Shown here in pieces: positions 33,317 to 43,421 of a stretch of 64,000 bases of DNA. The position numbers and the translations under genes are program-made. The DNA comes from Actinocorallia longicatena (GTDB lineage Bacteria > Actinomycetota > Actinomycetes > Streptosporangiales > Streptosporangiaceae): positions 1 to 64,000 of the forward strand of contig NZ_BAAAUV010000020.1 in NCBI RefSeq assembly GCF_039534125.1. The letters run 5' to 3'. Every line of letters starts with the position of its first letter. The stretch's first letter is position 1. The notes under the pieces are model-generated. The model searched no databases, was not told where the DNA came from, and was given only the letters and a program-made list of their open reading frames with translations.

Positions 33317-34861
33317 CTACCGGAGTTCGCGCTTGAGGATCTTTCCGGTGGCGGTCATCGGCAGGGCCTCGCGGAACTCGACGAGCCGCGGGTACTTGTA
33401 GGAGGCGAACTGCTCCTTGCCCCAGGCCACGAGCTCCTCCTCGGTGGTGGTGTCGCCGGGCGTCCTGATGACGTACGCCTTGACCTCCTCGCCGTGGGTG
33501 TCGTGCGGGACGCCGACGACCGCGGCCAGGGAGACGGCCGGATGGGTCATCAGGACCTCCTCGATCTCGCGCGGGTACACGTTGAAGCCGCCGCGGATGA
33601 TCATGTCCTTGGACCGGTCGACGATGAAGTAGTAGCCCTCGGAGTCGCGGGTGGCGAGGTCGCCGGTGCGGAACCAGCCGTCCTTGATCGCCTCGGCGGT
33701 CGCCTCGGGCCGCTTGTAGTAGCCCTTCATGACGTTGTGGCCGCGGATGGCGATCTCGCCGGGGCCCTCGCCCTCGACGGTCTTCCACTCGTCGTCGATC
33801 AGCTTGAGCTCGACGCCCCACACCGGCAGGCCGACCGAGCCCGCCTTGGTGTCGCGGTCGGGACGGTTGAAGGCCGCGACCGGAGAGGTCTCCGAGAGCC
33901 CGTAGCCCTCGAGGATGTCGACGTCGAACTTGGCCTTGATGCCCTTCAGGACCTCGAGCGGCAGGGCCGCGCCGCCGGAGACCGCGACCCGCAGGTTGTC
34001 GCGGATGGCGGCGATGTCGGACTCGGCGGTGTCGTCGGTCAGCAGCGCCCAGTACATGGTCGGGACGCCCGCGAACTGGTTGACCTTCTCCTTCACCATC
34101 AGCTCGACGGCGGCCTTCGGCTCGAAGCGCGGCACCAGGACCAGCGTGGCCCGCCGGTAGATCCCGACGTTCATCACGCAGGTCTGGCCGAAGATGTGGA
34201 ACAGCGGCAGCGTCACCAGGAAGGTGTCGTGCAGGGTCCGCTGGAAGAGGGTGTCGGAGACCATCGCGTTGCTCAGCAGGTTGCCGTGCGAGAGCTCGGC
34301 GCCCTTGGGCTGGCCGGTGGTGCCCGAGGTGTAGAGGACGACCGCGGTGTCGGTCGCCTCGGTGAGCACCGGCTCGAACGTGCCCGGCTGGCCGCCGAGG
34401 GCGGCCCAGAACAGCTCCGCGCCCTCGATCGGCGACTCGGTGGTCGCGAGGGAGGCGGGGAGGAGGAAGAAGTGCTCGCAGCCGTCGGCCTGCTGGTAGC
34501 CGGCGTGCCCGACCTCGCCGATGGGGAGCTCGGGGGTGCCCTCGAAGCAGAACAGCGCCTTGGCGTCGGAGTCGCCGAGGTGGTAGGCGACCTCGCGCGG
34601 CTTGAGCAGCACGTTCAGCGGGACCACGACCGCTCCGGCCTTGAGGATGCCGAAGTAGATCATCGGGAAGTACGGGAGGTTCGGACACGAGATGGCGACC
34701 TTGTCGCCCGGCTGGATGCCCCGCGACACCAGGAGGTTGGCCACCTGGTTCGCGACCGTGTTGACGAAGGAATACGACAGACGCATGTCCCCGAAGACGA
34801 GCGCGTCCCGATCCGGGGTTTCGCGGGCGGCGTCTTCGATCAGCACGGACAGGTTGAGCAT
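33317..34861 (-). CDS. Long-chain fatty-acid-CoA ligase (AMP-forming)
   Basis: A 514-residue ANL-superfamily adenylating enzyme. The P-loop-like motif is LYTSGTTGQPKGAELSH, with GYGLSETSP, the TGDLATRD aspartate motif, and RGGFNVYPREIEE and TATGKILKREL at the C-terminus carrying the catalytic lysine. It activates a carboxylic acid, probably a fatty acid, with ATP and CoA. ATG at 34861 has AGAGGA upstream; the frame is open further but without a start of equal quality. It leads the NACHT gene on the same strand and is divergent from leuS, with a perfect palindrome in between. Confidence 0.88.
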   Translation of the reverse strand: MLNLSVLIEDAARETPDRDALVFGDMRLSYSFVNTVANQVANLLVSRGIQPGDKVAISCPNLPYFPMIYFGILKAGAVVVPLNVLLKPREVAYHLGDSDAKALFCFEGTPELPIGEVGHAGYQQADGCEHFFLLPASLATTESPIEGAELFWAALGGQPGTFEPVLTEATDTAVVLYTSGTTGQPKGAELSHGNLLSNAMVSDTLFQRTLHDTFLVTLPLFHIFGQTCVMNVGIYRRATLVLVPRFEPKAAVELMVKEKVNQFAGVPTMYWALLTDDTAESDIAAIRDNLRVAVSGGAALPLEVLKGIKAKFDVDILEGYGLSETSPVAAFNRPDRDTKAGSVGLPVWGVELKLIDDEWKTVEGEGPGEIAIRGHNVMKGYYKRPEATAEAIKDGWFRTGDLATRDSEGYYFIVDRSKDMIIRGGFNVYPREIEEVLMTHPAVSLAAVVGVPHDTHGEEVKAYVIRTPGDTTTEEELVAWGKEQFASYKYPRLVEFREALPMTATGKILKRELR

Positions 34862-34965
34862 GGAGTTTCCTCTTCTCGCGCCTGGGGCATATGGGTGGAG
34901 TTTACTTACGGGTAACCACATCCAAGCCCAACACAAGATCAACCTCTAGTAGGGCGAACATAAAA

Positions 34966-34987
34966 CTTGCCAGTTGGCACTGGCAAG
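34966..34987. promoter_or_regulatory. Palindrome in the acyl-CoA ligase / leuS divergent region
   Basis: Perfect 9-bp arms (CTTGCCAGT and ACTGGCAAG) separated by TGGC. It lies about 105 bases upstream of the ligase start and spans about -56 to -35 of the predicted leuS leader transcript. Fatty-acid genes are often under TetR-type repressors with palindromes of this size, so a ligase operator is the simplest reading. A smaller TTAC/GTAA dyad at 34902-34915 lies nearer the ligase. Confidence 0.55.
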
Positions 34988-35009
34988 CTCGTCGCGCTTG
35001 CTTGTGCGC

Positions 35010-35015
35010 TAGGCT
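35010..35015 (+). promoter_or_regulatory. -10 element of the leuS leader transcript
   Basis: TAGGCT ends six bases before the ATG of the leader peptide at 35022, so the leader peptide would be translated from a leaderless mRNA. No clear -35 box is seen. Confidence 0.55.
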
Positions 35016-35021
35016 TGGGGT

Positions 35022-35057
35022 ATGCGATCGAGGCTGCTTCTCAGCCCGCCGTACTGA
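35022..35057 (+). CDS. leuL: Predicted leucine leader peptide of leuS (11 residues)
   Basis: A tiny open frame, MRSRLLLSPPY then TGA, with three consecutive leucine codons (CTG CTT CTC) using three different codons. It begins exactly where the predicted transcript starts and is followed by two hairpins, the second a T-tailed terminator, before leuS. This is the architecture of translation-coupled transcription attenuation as known for actinobacterial leu, trp and ilv genes. Function is inferred from layout. Confidence 0.65.
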   Translation: MRSRLLLSPPY

Positions 35058-35103
35058 TCACGAAGCATCAGTACGGCAGCCCCTCCCTGTGTGAGGGGCT
35101 TTT
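35049..35103 (+). terminator. Leader hairpin and attenuator-type terminator upstream of leuS
   Basis: The first hairpin has perfect 10-bp arms CCGTACTGAT (35049-35058) and ATCAGTACGG (35067-35076) and contains the leader peptide stop codon. The second has 8-bp arms AGCCCCTC (35078-35085) and GAGGGGCT (35093-35100) and runs into TTT. A ribosome finishing the leader peptide would cover the left arm of the first hairpin. The two hairpins do not overlap, so how stalling would prevent the terminator is not obvious. Confidence 0.65.
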
Positions 35104-35145
35104 GCATTGATGCAGCCCATTCCGGACCCCACAGAGGAACCAGCA

Positions 35146-37608
<2,463 letters not shown>

Positions 37609-37684
37609 CCGGGTGCTGACCCGGGCGTCCTGACCAGGGCCTTCGTAACAAAGCGTCAGCCTCTGGTCATTCTGGCGTAACTTT

Positions 37685-37736
37685 CACGCGTCACGCTGGT
37701 TCCACCCGCAACGAGGAGGAACCAGCGTGACGCGTG
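37685..37736. repeat. Perfect 19-bp inverted repeat across a start codon
   Basis: The left arm is 37685-37703 (CACGCGTCACGCTGGTTCC) and the right arm 37718-37736 (GGAACCAGCGTGACGCGTG), with a 14-base loop. The loop holds the first part of the ribosome-binding site GAGGAGGA, and the GTG start codon of the nucleotidyltransferase (37727-37729) lies inside the right arm. In mRNA this would be a very stable hairpin hiding the start codon; in DNA it could be an operator. TAACTT at 37678-37683 could be the -10 box; a transcript from about 37690 would still keep 14 of the base pairs. Confidence 0.85.
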
Positions 37737-38434
37737 TGAGGCAGGCCGTGATCCTGGCCGGGGGCAACGCCACCCGGCTCAGGCCCTACACCGACCGGGT
37801 GCCCAAGGCCCTGGTCGACGTCGGCGGCAAGCCGATCTTCGAGCACCAGGTGGAGTGGCTGGCGAGCGAGGGCGTGGAGCACGCCGTCGTCTCCTGCGGC
37901 TACCTCGCCGAGGTCCTCAGGAGACATGTCATGGAGCGCGCGCTCCCGCTCGCGGTGACGGTCGTGGTCGAGGACAGGCCGCTCGGCCGGGGCGGCGGCC
38001 TCAAGCACGCCGCCCGGTCGCTCCCGTTCCCCGGAGAACGCTGGATCGGGCTCAACGGCGACATCGTCACCCGCTTCCCGCTCGCGGGCCTCGAGGCCCG
38101 CCACGCCGCTTCCGGCGCGCTCGCCACGATCGGCGTCACCGAGCTGAAGTCGCCCTACGGGATCGTCGATCTCGCGCCCGGCGGGCGGATCGAGCGCTTC
38201 CGCGAGGCACCCGTGCTGCCGCACTGGGTGAACGCCGGGGTCTATCTCTTCGAGCCGGAGGCCGCCGCGCTGCTGCCGGACCTGGGCGACCACGAGACCG
38301 CCACGTTCCCCCGTCTCGCGGAGGAGGGGCTGCTCGGCGCCTTCGAGATCGACGGCTACTGGCGCGGCATCGACAATGCCAAGGACCTCAAGGAGGCCAA
38401 CCGCGAGATCCGCGATCTCGGCTGGGCCGCCTGA
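37727..38434 (+). CDS. Sugar-phosphate nucleotidyltransferase
   Basis: A 235-residue nucleotidyl transferase domain protein. It begins with the NTP-binding loop AVILAGGNATRLRPYT, followed by VPKALVDVGGKPI, then the metal-binding LNGDIVTRF and a WVNAGVYLF strand. It should couple a sugar 1-phosphate to an NTP; mannose-1-phosphate guanylyltransferase or glucose-1-phosphate enzymes are the nearest types. The short length means only the catalytic domain is present. The GTG start has a GAGGAGGA site but is embedded in a 19-bp inverted repeat. It converges with lexA. Confidence 0.85.
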   Translation: MTRVRQAVILAGGNATRLRPYTDRVPKALVDVGGKPIFEHQVEWLASEGVEHAVVSCGYLAEVLRRHVMERALPLAVTVVVEDRPLGRGGGLKHAARSLPFPGERWIGLNGDIVTRFPLAGLEARHAASGALATIGVTELKSPYGIVDLAPGGRIERFREAPVLPHWVNAGVYLFEPEAAALLPDLGDHETATFPRLAEEGLLGAFEIDGYWRGIDNAKDLKEANREIRDLGWAA

Positions 38435-38450
38435 CCTTCGGTGCGATCCC

Positions 38451-38480
38451 GCCCCCGTGACGCGCGGCGATCACGGGGGC
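38451..38480. terminator. Bidirectional terminator between nucleotidyltransferase and lexA
   Basis: Perfect 10-bp arms GCCCCCGTGA and TCACGGGGGC around a 10-base loop, placed between two converging genes. No T run. Confidence 0.6.
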
Positions 38481-38488
38481 AGGAGGCG

Positions 38489-39160
38489 TCAGATCTTGCG
38501 GAGAACCGCGACGACCTTGCCGAGCACGCTGGACTCGTCACCCGGGATCGGGTCGTAGGCGGCGTTCTGCGGCATCAGCCACACATGGCCGTCCTTGCGC
38601 TTGAAGGTCTTGACCGTGGCCTCGCCGTCGATCATCGCGGCGACGATGTCGCCGTTGTCGGCGTCGGGCTGCTGCCGGACGACGACCCAGTCGCCGTCGG
38701 CGATGGCGGCCTCGATCATCGAGTCGCCCTGGACCTTCAGGAGGTAGTGCTCGCCCTCGCCGATCAGCTGCTTGGGCAGGGTGAAGATGTCTTCCACCGA
38801 CTCCTCGGCGAGGATCGGGCCACCGGCCGCGATCCGCCCGACGAGCGGCACGTAAGCCGGGGTCGGCCCTTCGGCGTAGTCATCGCTGACCACAGGGCGC
38901 GTCCCCGCGGGCCCCCGCACCTCGACGGCGCGCGGACGGTTCGGATCGCGCCGGAGATAGCCCTTTCGCTGCAGCGTGCGCAGCTGGTGGGACACACTGG
39001 ACGTGCTGGTCAGCCCGACGGCCTCGCCGATCTCCCGCATCGACGGCGGGTAGCCCCGCCGCTGGACCGAGTCCCGGATCACCTCGAGCACCATCCGCTG
39101 GCGCTGGGTGAGGCCGCTTTCGTCCAGGGGTCCGTCAGGCGTCTCCGAGACCTTGCTCAT
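38489..39160 (-). CDS. lexA: LexA repressor
   Basis: A 223-residue SOS repressor-protease. The N-terminal winged helix-turn-helix spans about residues 18-80. The self-cleavage site is A112-G113 in GRIAAGGP, and the catalytic pair is S147 (GDSMIE) and K184 (TVKTFK), with the same 37-residue separation as E. coli S119/K156. The ATG at 39160 has AGGAGG upstream; the longer frame is not needed. A LexA box lies 80 bases upstream, implying autoregulation. The gene is divergent from a LysM protein, as with Rv2720/Rv2719c. Confidence 0.96.
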   Translation of the reverse strand: MSKVSETPDGPLDESGLTQRQRMVLEVIRDSVQRRGYPPSMREIGEAVGLTSTSSVSHQLRTLQRKGYLRRDPNRPRAVEVRGPAGTRPVVSDDYAEGPTPAYVPLVGRIAAGGPILAEESVEDIFTLPKQLIGEGEHYLLKVQGDSMIEAAIADGDWVVVRQQPDADNGDIVAAMIDGEATVKTFKRKDGHVWLMPQNAAYDPIPGDESSVLGKVVAVLRKI

Positions 39161-39240
39161 GGCGCCTTCGCCTCCTGTCTCGTGTTTGCAGCTCTGGTGT
39201 CTTGTGCAACACAGAACGTTATCGTCTCCCGGCCGAATGA

Positions 39241-39256
39241 TCAAACAATTGTTCGA
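39241..39256. promoter_or_regulatory. SOS (LexA) box
   Basis: TCAAACAATTGTTCGA matches the actinobacterial LexA box (TCGAAC, four bases, GTTCGA) with a single mismatch. It lies between divergent lexA and the LysM gene and may control both. Confidence 0.85.
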
Positions 39257-39289
39257 GATTGGTACTGGTGTTCTGTTCCCCTCATGCGC

Positions 39290-39328
39290 TAGAACATCGT
39301 ACATCCGTTCTATCGAAAAGCTATTCGA
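39290..39328. promoter_or_regulatory. Second dyad and degenerate LexA box near the LysM gene
   Basis: TAGAAC and GTTCTA (39290-39312) form perfect 6-bp arms 11 bases apart. Directly after, TCGAAAAGCTATTCGA (39313-39328) is a 16-bp LexA-box-like palindrome that deviates at the two inner C/G positions. It ends 23 bases before the LysM start. Confidence 0.5.
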
Positions 39329-39351
39329 AGACCTGGTGTGAGGTGGGTGGC

Positions 39352-39636
39352 ATGAGCAGAGAGCCGATCAGGCTGACCCGGCGGGGACGGATCGTCGTGG
39401 TGGCCTTCGCGGCCCTGGCCGTCCTGGGGCTGGGGGTGGGTGGCCGGGCGGCGTTCGCGGGCGGGCCCTCGAGCGCGCGCGAGAGCGTCGTGGTGGAGCC
39501 GGGGGACACGCTGTGGGACATCGCGGTCGCGGCCGAGCCCCGCAAGGACCCGAGGCTCGTGGTGGCCCGGATCGTCGACCTGAACCATCTGTCCGGCGTC
39601 GTCGTGGAGCCCGGGCAGCGGCTCGTCCTCCCCTGA
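39352..39636 (+). CDS. LysM-domain membrane protein (ChiZ/DivS/YneA-type, SOS-associated)
   Basis: A 94-residue protein: a short basic cytoplasmic tail, one transmembrane helix (about residues 14-32), then a single LysM domain (about 46-94) with VVVEPGDTLWDIA. Position between lexA and nrdR matches mycobacterial Rv2719c (ChiZ), and DivS in Corynebacterium and YneA in Bacillus are LexA-controlled division inhibitors of similar build. A LexA box and a degenerate second one precede it. ATG at 39352 has GAGGTGG upstream. Likely role: delay of septation during DNA damage (inference from family and synteny). Confidence 0.85.
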   Translation: MSREPIRLTRRGRIVVVAFAALAVLGLGVGGRAAFAGGPSSARESVVVEPGDTLWDIAVAAEPRKDPRLVVARIVDLNHLSGVVVEPGQRLVLP

Positions 39637-39756
39637 ATTCCGCACTCTCCGTCAGGTGCCTCGTCCGACACGCCGAAGGGGGCGCGTGTGACGGGCGTCT
39701 ATGGCCGGGACCCCTCGTTCGGCTTGCGTAGGGAGTGGCGGAGCCCTAGGTTTGGA

Positions 39757-39790
39757 CCACAACATCTAGTACTTACACAGATGTAGTTCG
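39757..39790 (+). promoter_or_regulatory. Tandem NrdR-box-like sites upstream of nrdR
   Basis: Two related cores, ACATCTAGT (39762-39770) and its near-inverse AGATGTAGT (39779-39787), are 17 bases apart about 75-100 bases upstream of nrdR. They resemble known NrdR boxes and would give autoregulation and control of the downstream reductase. Flanks do not match perfectly. Confidence 0.5.
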
Positions 39791-39857
39791 CCACAGGTTG
39801 TGTTCTCGTGGCGGAGCGTTGACCAACGGTCTACACCGGGGAAGAGGGAGAGGGAGC

Positions 39858-40319
39858 ATGCACTGTCCGTTCTGCCGCAACACCGACAGCCGGGTCATCG
39901 ACAGCCGCTCGACCGAGGACGGGGCCGCCATCCGGCGCCGCCGCTCGTGCCCGGAGTGCGGCAAACGATTCACCACGCAGGAGAGCGTGCTCCAGATGGT
40001 GGCCAAGCGCAGCGGGGTCACCGAGCCGTTCATCCGGGAGAAGATCATCGCCGGTGTGCGCAGGGCCTGCCAGGGCCGTCCGGTCGACGAGGATGCGCTG
40101 GCTCTGCTGGGCCAGAAGGTGGAGGAGGCGATCCGGGCGACCGGCGCCGCCGAGATCCAGTCCCACGAGATCGGCTTGGCGATCCTGGGACCCCTGCAGG
40201 AGCTCGACGAGGTCGCCTATCTGCGATTCGCCTCGGTCTACCGGGGCTTCGAGTCGCTGGACGACTTCGAGAAGGAGATCGACGCCCTGCGGAGGGTGTC
40301 AGCGTCGCCGCCGGAATGA
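39858..40319 (+). CDS. nrdR: Transcriptional regulator NrdR
   Basis: A 153-residue ribonucleotide reductase repressor. It starts MHCPFC and has a zinc ribbon from C3, C6, C31 and C34, followed by an ATP-cone (residues about 46-136) that senses ATP/dATP. ATG at 39858 follows a GAGGGAGAGGGAG purine run. It is 151 bases upstream of nrdJ on the same strand, the standard actinobacterial arrangement. Confidence 0.96.
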   Translation: MHCPFCRNTDSRVIDSRSTEDGAAIRRRRSCPECGKRFTTQESVLQMVAKRSGVTEPFIREKIIAGVRRACQGRPVDEDALALLGQKVEEAIRATGAAEIQSHEIGLAILGPLQELDEVAYLRFASVYRGFESLDDFEKEIDALRRVSASPPE

Positions 40320-40470
40320 GGAAGCCGGCGCGAGTGCTGTAACTACCGCGAGCGCATCATAAAAACGCCCCGAACGTCCGGCCGCCCGTCCGGCACGCTC
40401 GATCGGGCGTTATCAGTCATGTGTACGCATTGTGGGTCCTGCGGGAGGGACCCGGGAGTGGGGGAAGACT

Positions 40471-43296
40471 ATGACGGAGACCGTCAGCGGGACAGCACGG
40501 CGGAAGGCACCACGCAAAGGGCTGAAGATGCAGCGCATCTTCACCCGGCCGGGCGTGCACCCCTACGACGACATCACCTGGGAGCGTCGTGACGTCGTCA
40601 TGACCAACTGGCGTGACGGGTCCGTCAACTTCGAGCAGCGCGGCGTCGAGTTCCCCGGCTTCTGGTCGGTCAACGCCGCCAACATCGTCACCACCAAGTA
40701 CTTCCGGGGCGCCGTCGGCACCCCGCAGCGCGAGTCCTCGCTGCGCCAGCTCATCGACCGGGTCGTGGACGTTTACACCCGCACCGGCGTCGAGCACGGC
40801 TACTTCGCGTCCGACGAGGACGCCGAGATCTTCGACCACGAGCTGAAGTACGCGCTCGCCCACCAGGTGTTCAGCTTCAACTCACCGGTGTGGTTCAACG
40901 TGGGCACGAAGTCCCCGCAGCAGGTCAGCGCCTGTTTCATCCTCTCCGTGGACGACCAGATGGAGTCGATCCTGGAGTGGTACAAGGAAGAGGGTGTGAT
41001 CTTCAAGGGGGGCTCCGGCTCCGGGGTCAACCTCTCCCGCATCCGCTCGTCCAAGGAGCTGCTGTCCTCCGGCGGCACCGCCAGCGGCCCGGTCTCCTTC
41101 ATGCGCGGCGCCGACGCGTCCGCGGGGACGATCAAGTCGGGCGGCGCGACCCGCCGCGCGGCCAAGATGGTCGTCCTGGACGTCGACCACCCCGACATCG
41201 CCGAGTTCATCGAGACCAAGGCGCGCGAGGAAGACAAGATCCGCGCCCTGCGCGACGCCGGCTACGACATGGACCTGGGCGGCAAGGACATCGTGTCCGT
41301 GCAGTACCAGAACGCGAACAACTCGGTGCGCGTCTCGGACGAGTTCATGCGGGCGGTCGAGAGCGACGGCGAGTTCGGGCTCCGCGCCCGCCTCAACGGC
41401 GAGATCATCGAGACCATCCGGGCCAAGGACCTGTTCCGCCTGATGGCGCAGGCCGCGTGGGAGTGCGCCGACCCGGGCGTCCAGTACGACGACACGATCA
41501 ACGACTGGCACACCTCGCCGGAGTCGGGCCGCATCACCGCGTCCAACCCCTGCTCGGAGTACCTGCACCTGGACAACTCCTCGTGCAACCTGGCGTCGAT
41601 CAACCTGCTGAAGTTCCTGAAGCCGGACAACTCCTTCGACATCGCCCCGTTCGTGAAGCTCACCGAGCTGATCATCACGGCGATGGACATCTCGATCACC
41701 TTCGCGGACTTCCCGACCGAGAAGATCACCGAGACGACCCGCGCGTTCCGCCAGCTCGGCATCGGCTACGCCAACCTCGGCGCCCTGCTCATGGCCAGCG
41801 GCCACGCCTACGACTCCGAGGGCGGCCGCTCCATCGCCGCCGCGATCACCTCGCTCATGACGGGCGCGGCCTACCGCCGGTCCGCCGAGCTCGCCGGTGC
41901 GGTCGGCGTCTACGACGGCTACGCCCGCAACGCCGAGGGCCACAAGCGGGTCATGCGCAAGCACGCCGCGGCCAACGACGACATCCGCACGATCGACGCG
42001 ATCGACAAGGCCATCCACGCCGAGGCCACCCGCGAGTGGGCCGACTGCCTCAAGCTGGGCGAGAAGAACGGCTACCGCAACGCGCAGGCCTCGCTGCTCG
42101 CGCCGACCGGCACCATCGGCCTGATGATGGACTGCGACACCACCGGCATCGAGCCCGACCTGGCGCTCAAGAAGTTCAAGAAGCTGGTCGGCGGCGGCTC
42201 CATGGAGATCGTCAACCACACGGTGCCGCGGGCGCTGCGCAAGCTCGGCTACCAGGCCGAGCAGGTCGAGGCGATCGTCGAGTTCATCGCCGAGAACGGC
42301 CACATCGTCGACGCCCCCGGCCTCAAGCGCGAGCACTACGAGGTGTTCGACTGCGCGATGGGCGAGCGGTCGATCAGCCCGATGGGCCACGTCCGGATGA
42401 TGGCGGCGACCCAGCCGTTCCTGTCCGGCGCGATCTCCAAGACGGTCAACATGCCGGAGAGCGCCACCATCGAGGACATCGAGAAGGTGTACTTCGAGGG
42501 CTGGAAGATGGGCCTCAAGGCTCTCGCGATCTACCGCGACAACTGCAAGGTCGGCCAGCCGCTGTCGGTCGCGAAGAAGAAGGAGGCGCCGGTCGCCGCC
42601 GAGGTCTCCGCCCCGGTCGCCGCCGCCGCTCCCGCCGAGGTCCGCCCGGTCCGCAAGCGCCTGCCCAAGAAGCGCTCGGCCACCGTCACCCGCTTCTCCG
42701 TCGCGGGCGCCGAGGGATACATGACCGCCTCGACGTACGAGAACGACGAGCTCGGCGAGGTCTTCCTCAAGCTCGGCAAGCAGGGCTCCACTCTGGCCGG
42801 TGTGATGGACGCCTTCTCCATGGCGATCTCCATCAGCCTCCAGTACGGCGTCCCGCTCGAGACCTGGGTCGACAAGTTCACCAACATGCGCTTCGAGCCG
42901 GCCGGCATGACCGACGACCCGGACATCCGCATGGCCAGCTCGATGATGGACTACATCTTCCGCCGGCTGGCGCTCGACCACCTGCCCTTCGAGTCGCGCG
43001 CCGAGCTGGGCATCTTCTCCGCGGAGGAGCGTGCCCTGCAGGCCGCGGGCGAGGACCCCGCCTCCCTCCACAACCAGGTGGAGGAGCAGCTCGACATCCT
43101 CGGGCAGTCGGCTCCGATCGAGCAGAAGCCGTCGCTGCCGATCGTCCCGGTGCCGTCGGCCCGCGTCGACGCCACCGAGTCCCACGGCCGCCGCACCGCC
43201 GACGCCCCGCTCTGCATGACCTGCGGCACCAACATGCGCCCCGCGGGCTCCTGCTACGTCTGCGAAGGCTGCGGCAGCACCAGCGGCTGCAGCTAG
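40471..43296 (+). CDS. nrdJ: Vitamin B12-dependent (class II) ribonucleotide reductase
   Basis: A 941-residue adenosylcobalamin-dependent reductase that makes deoxyribonucleotides. The active-site loop residues are in NPCSEYLHLDNSSCNLASIN, and finger-loop motifs and an APTGTIGLMMDCDTTGIEPD segment are present. A Lys/Ala/Pro-rich linker (about 705-735) leads to the C-terminal domain. The tail has a zinc-ribbon-like Cys cluster (CMTCGTN, CYVCEGCG) ending with cysteines that re-reduce the active site. The 150-base leader contains an AACGCCC/GGGCGTT dyad but I do not recognise a cobalamin riboswitch in it. Confidence 0.95.
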   Translation: MTETVSGTARRKAPRKGLKMQRIFTRPGVHPYDDITWERRDVVMTNWRDGSVNFEQRGVEFPGFWSVNAANIVTTKYFRGAVGTPQRESSLRQLIDRVVDVYTRTGVEHGYFASDEDAEIFDHELKYALAHQVFSFNSPVWFNVGTKSPQQVSACFILSVDDQMESILEWYKEEGVIFKGGSGSGVNLSRIRSSKELLSSGGTASGPVSFMRGADASAGTIKSGGATRRAAKMVVLDVDHPDIAEFIETKAREEDKIRALRDAGYDMDLGGKDIVSVQYQNANNSVRVSDEFMRAVESDGEFGLRARLNGEIIETIRAKDLFRLMAQAAWECADPGVQYDDTINDWHTSPESGRITASNPCSEYLHLDNSSCNLASINLLKFLKPDNSFDIAPFVKLTELIITAMDISITFADFPTEKITETTRAFRQLGIGYANLGALLMASGHAYDSEGGRSIAAAITSLMTGAAYRRSAELAGAVGVYDGYARNAEGHKRVMRKHAAANDDIRTIDAIDKAIHAEATREWADCLKLGEKNGYRNAQASLLAPTGTIGLMMDCDTTGIEPDLALKKFKKLVGGGSMEIVNHTVPRALRKLGYQAEQVEAIVEFIAENGHIVDAPGLKREHYEVFDCAMGERSISPMGHVRMMAATQPFLSGAISKTVNMPESATIEDIEKVYFEGWKMGLKALAIYRDNCKVGQPLSVAKKKEAPVAAEVSAPVAAAAPAEVRPVRKRLPKKRSATVTRFSVAGAEGYMTASTYENDELGEVFLKLGKQGSTLAGVMDAFSMAISISLQYGVPLETWVDKFTNMRFEPAGMTDDPDIRMASSMMDYIFRRLALDHLPFESRAELGIFSAEERALQAAGEDPASLHNQVEEQLDILGQSAPIEQKPSLPIVPVPSARVDATESHGRRTADAPLCMTCGTNMRPAGSCYVCEGCGSTSGCS

Positions 43297-43364
43297 GGTC
43301 CGTTTCAAGGCAGCCGGCTTTGGGACAGAGCTAGGTCCGGTGCCCTGAGGGGCGCTGTGACATG

Positions 43365-43394
43365 AGGGGATCCGGATCCGTCCGGATCCCCTTT
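43365..43394. terminator. Terminator between nrdJ and the NmrA-like gene
   Basis: Perfect 12-bp arms AGGGGATCCGGA and TCCGGATCCCCT, loop TCCG, with TTT at the plus-strand end. It serves nrdJ and possibly the converging gene. Confidence 0.8.
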
Positions 43395-43421
43395 CGCGTT
43401 CTCATGGGACTGGCGCACGGG

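Noticed and set aside
40320..40470. Possible cobalamin riboswitch before nrdJ
   Set aside because: Only a simple AACGCCC/GGGCGTT dyad is visible; I see no B12-box-like segment.
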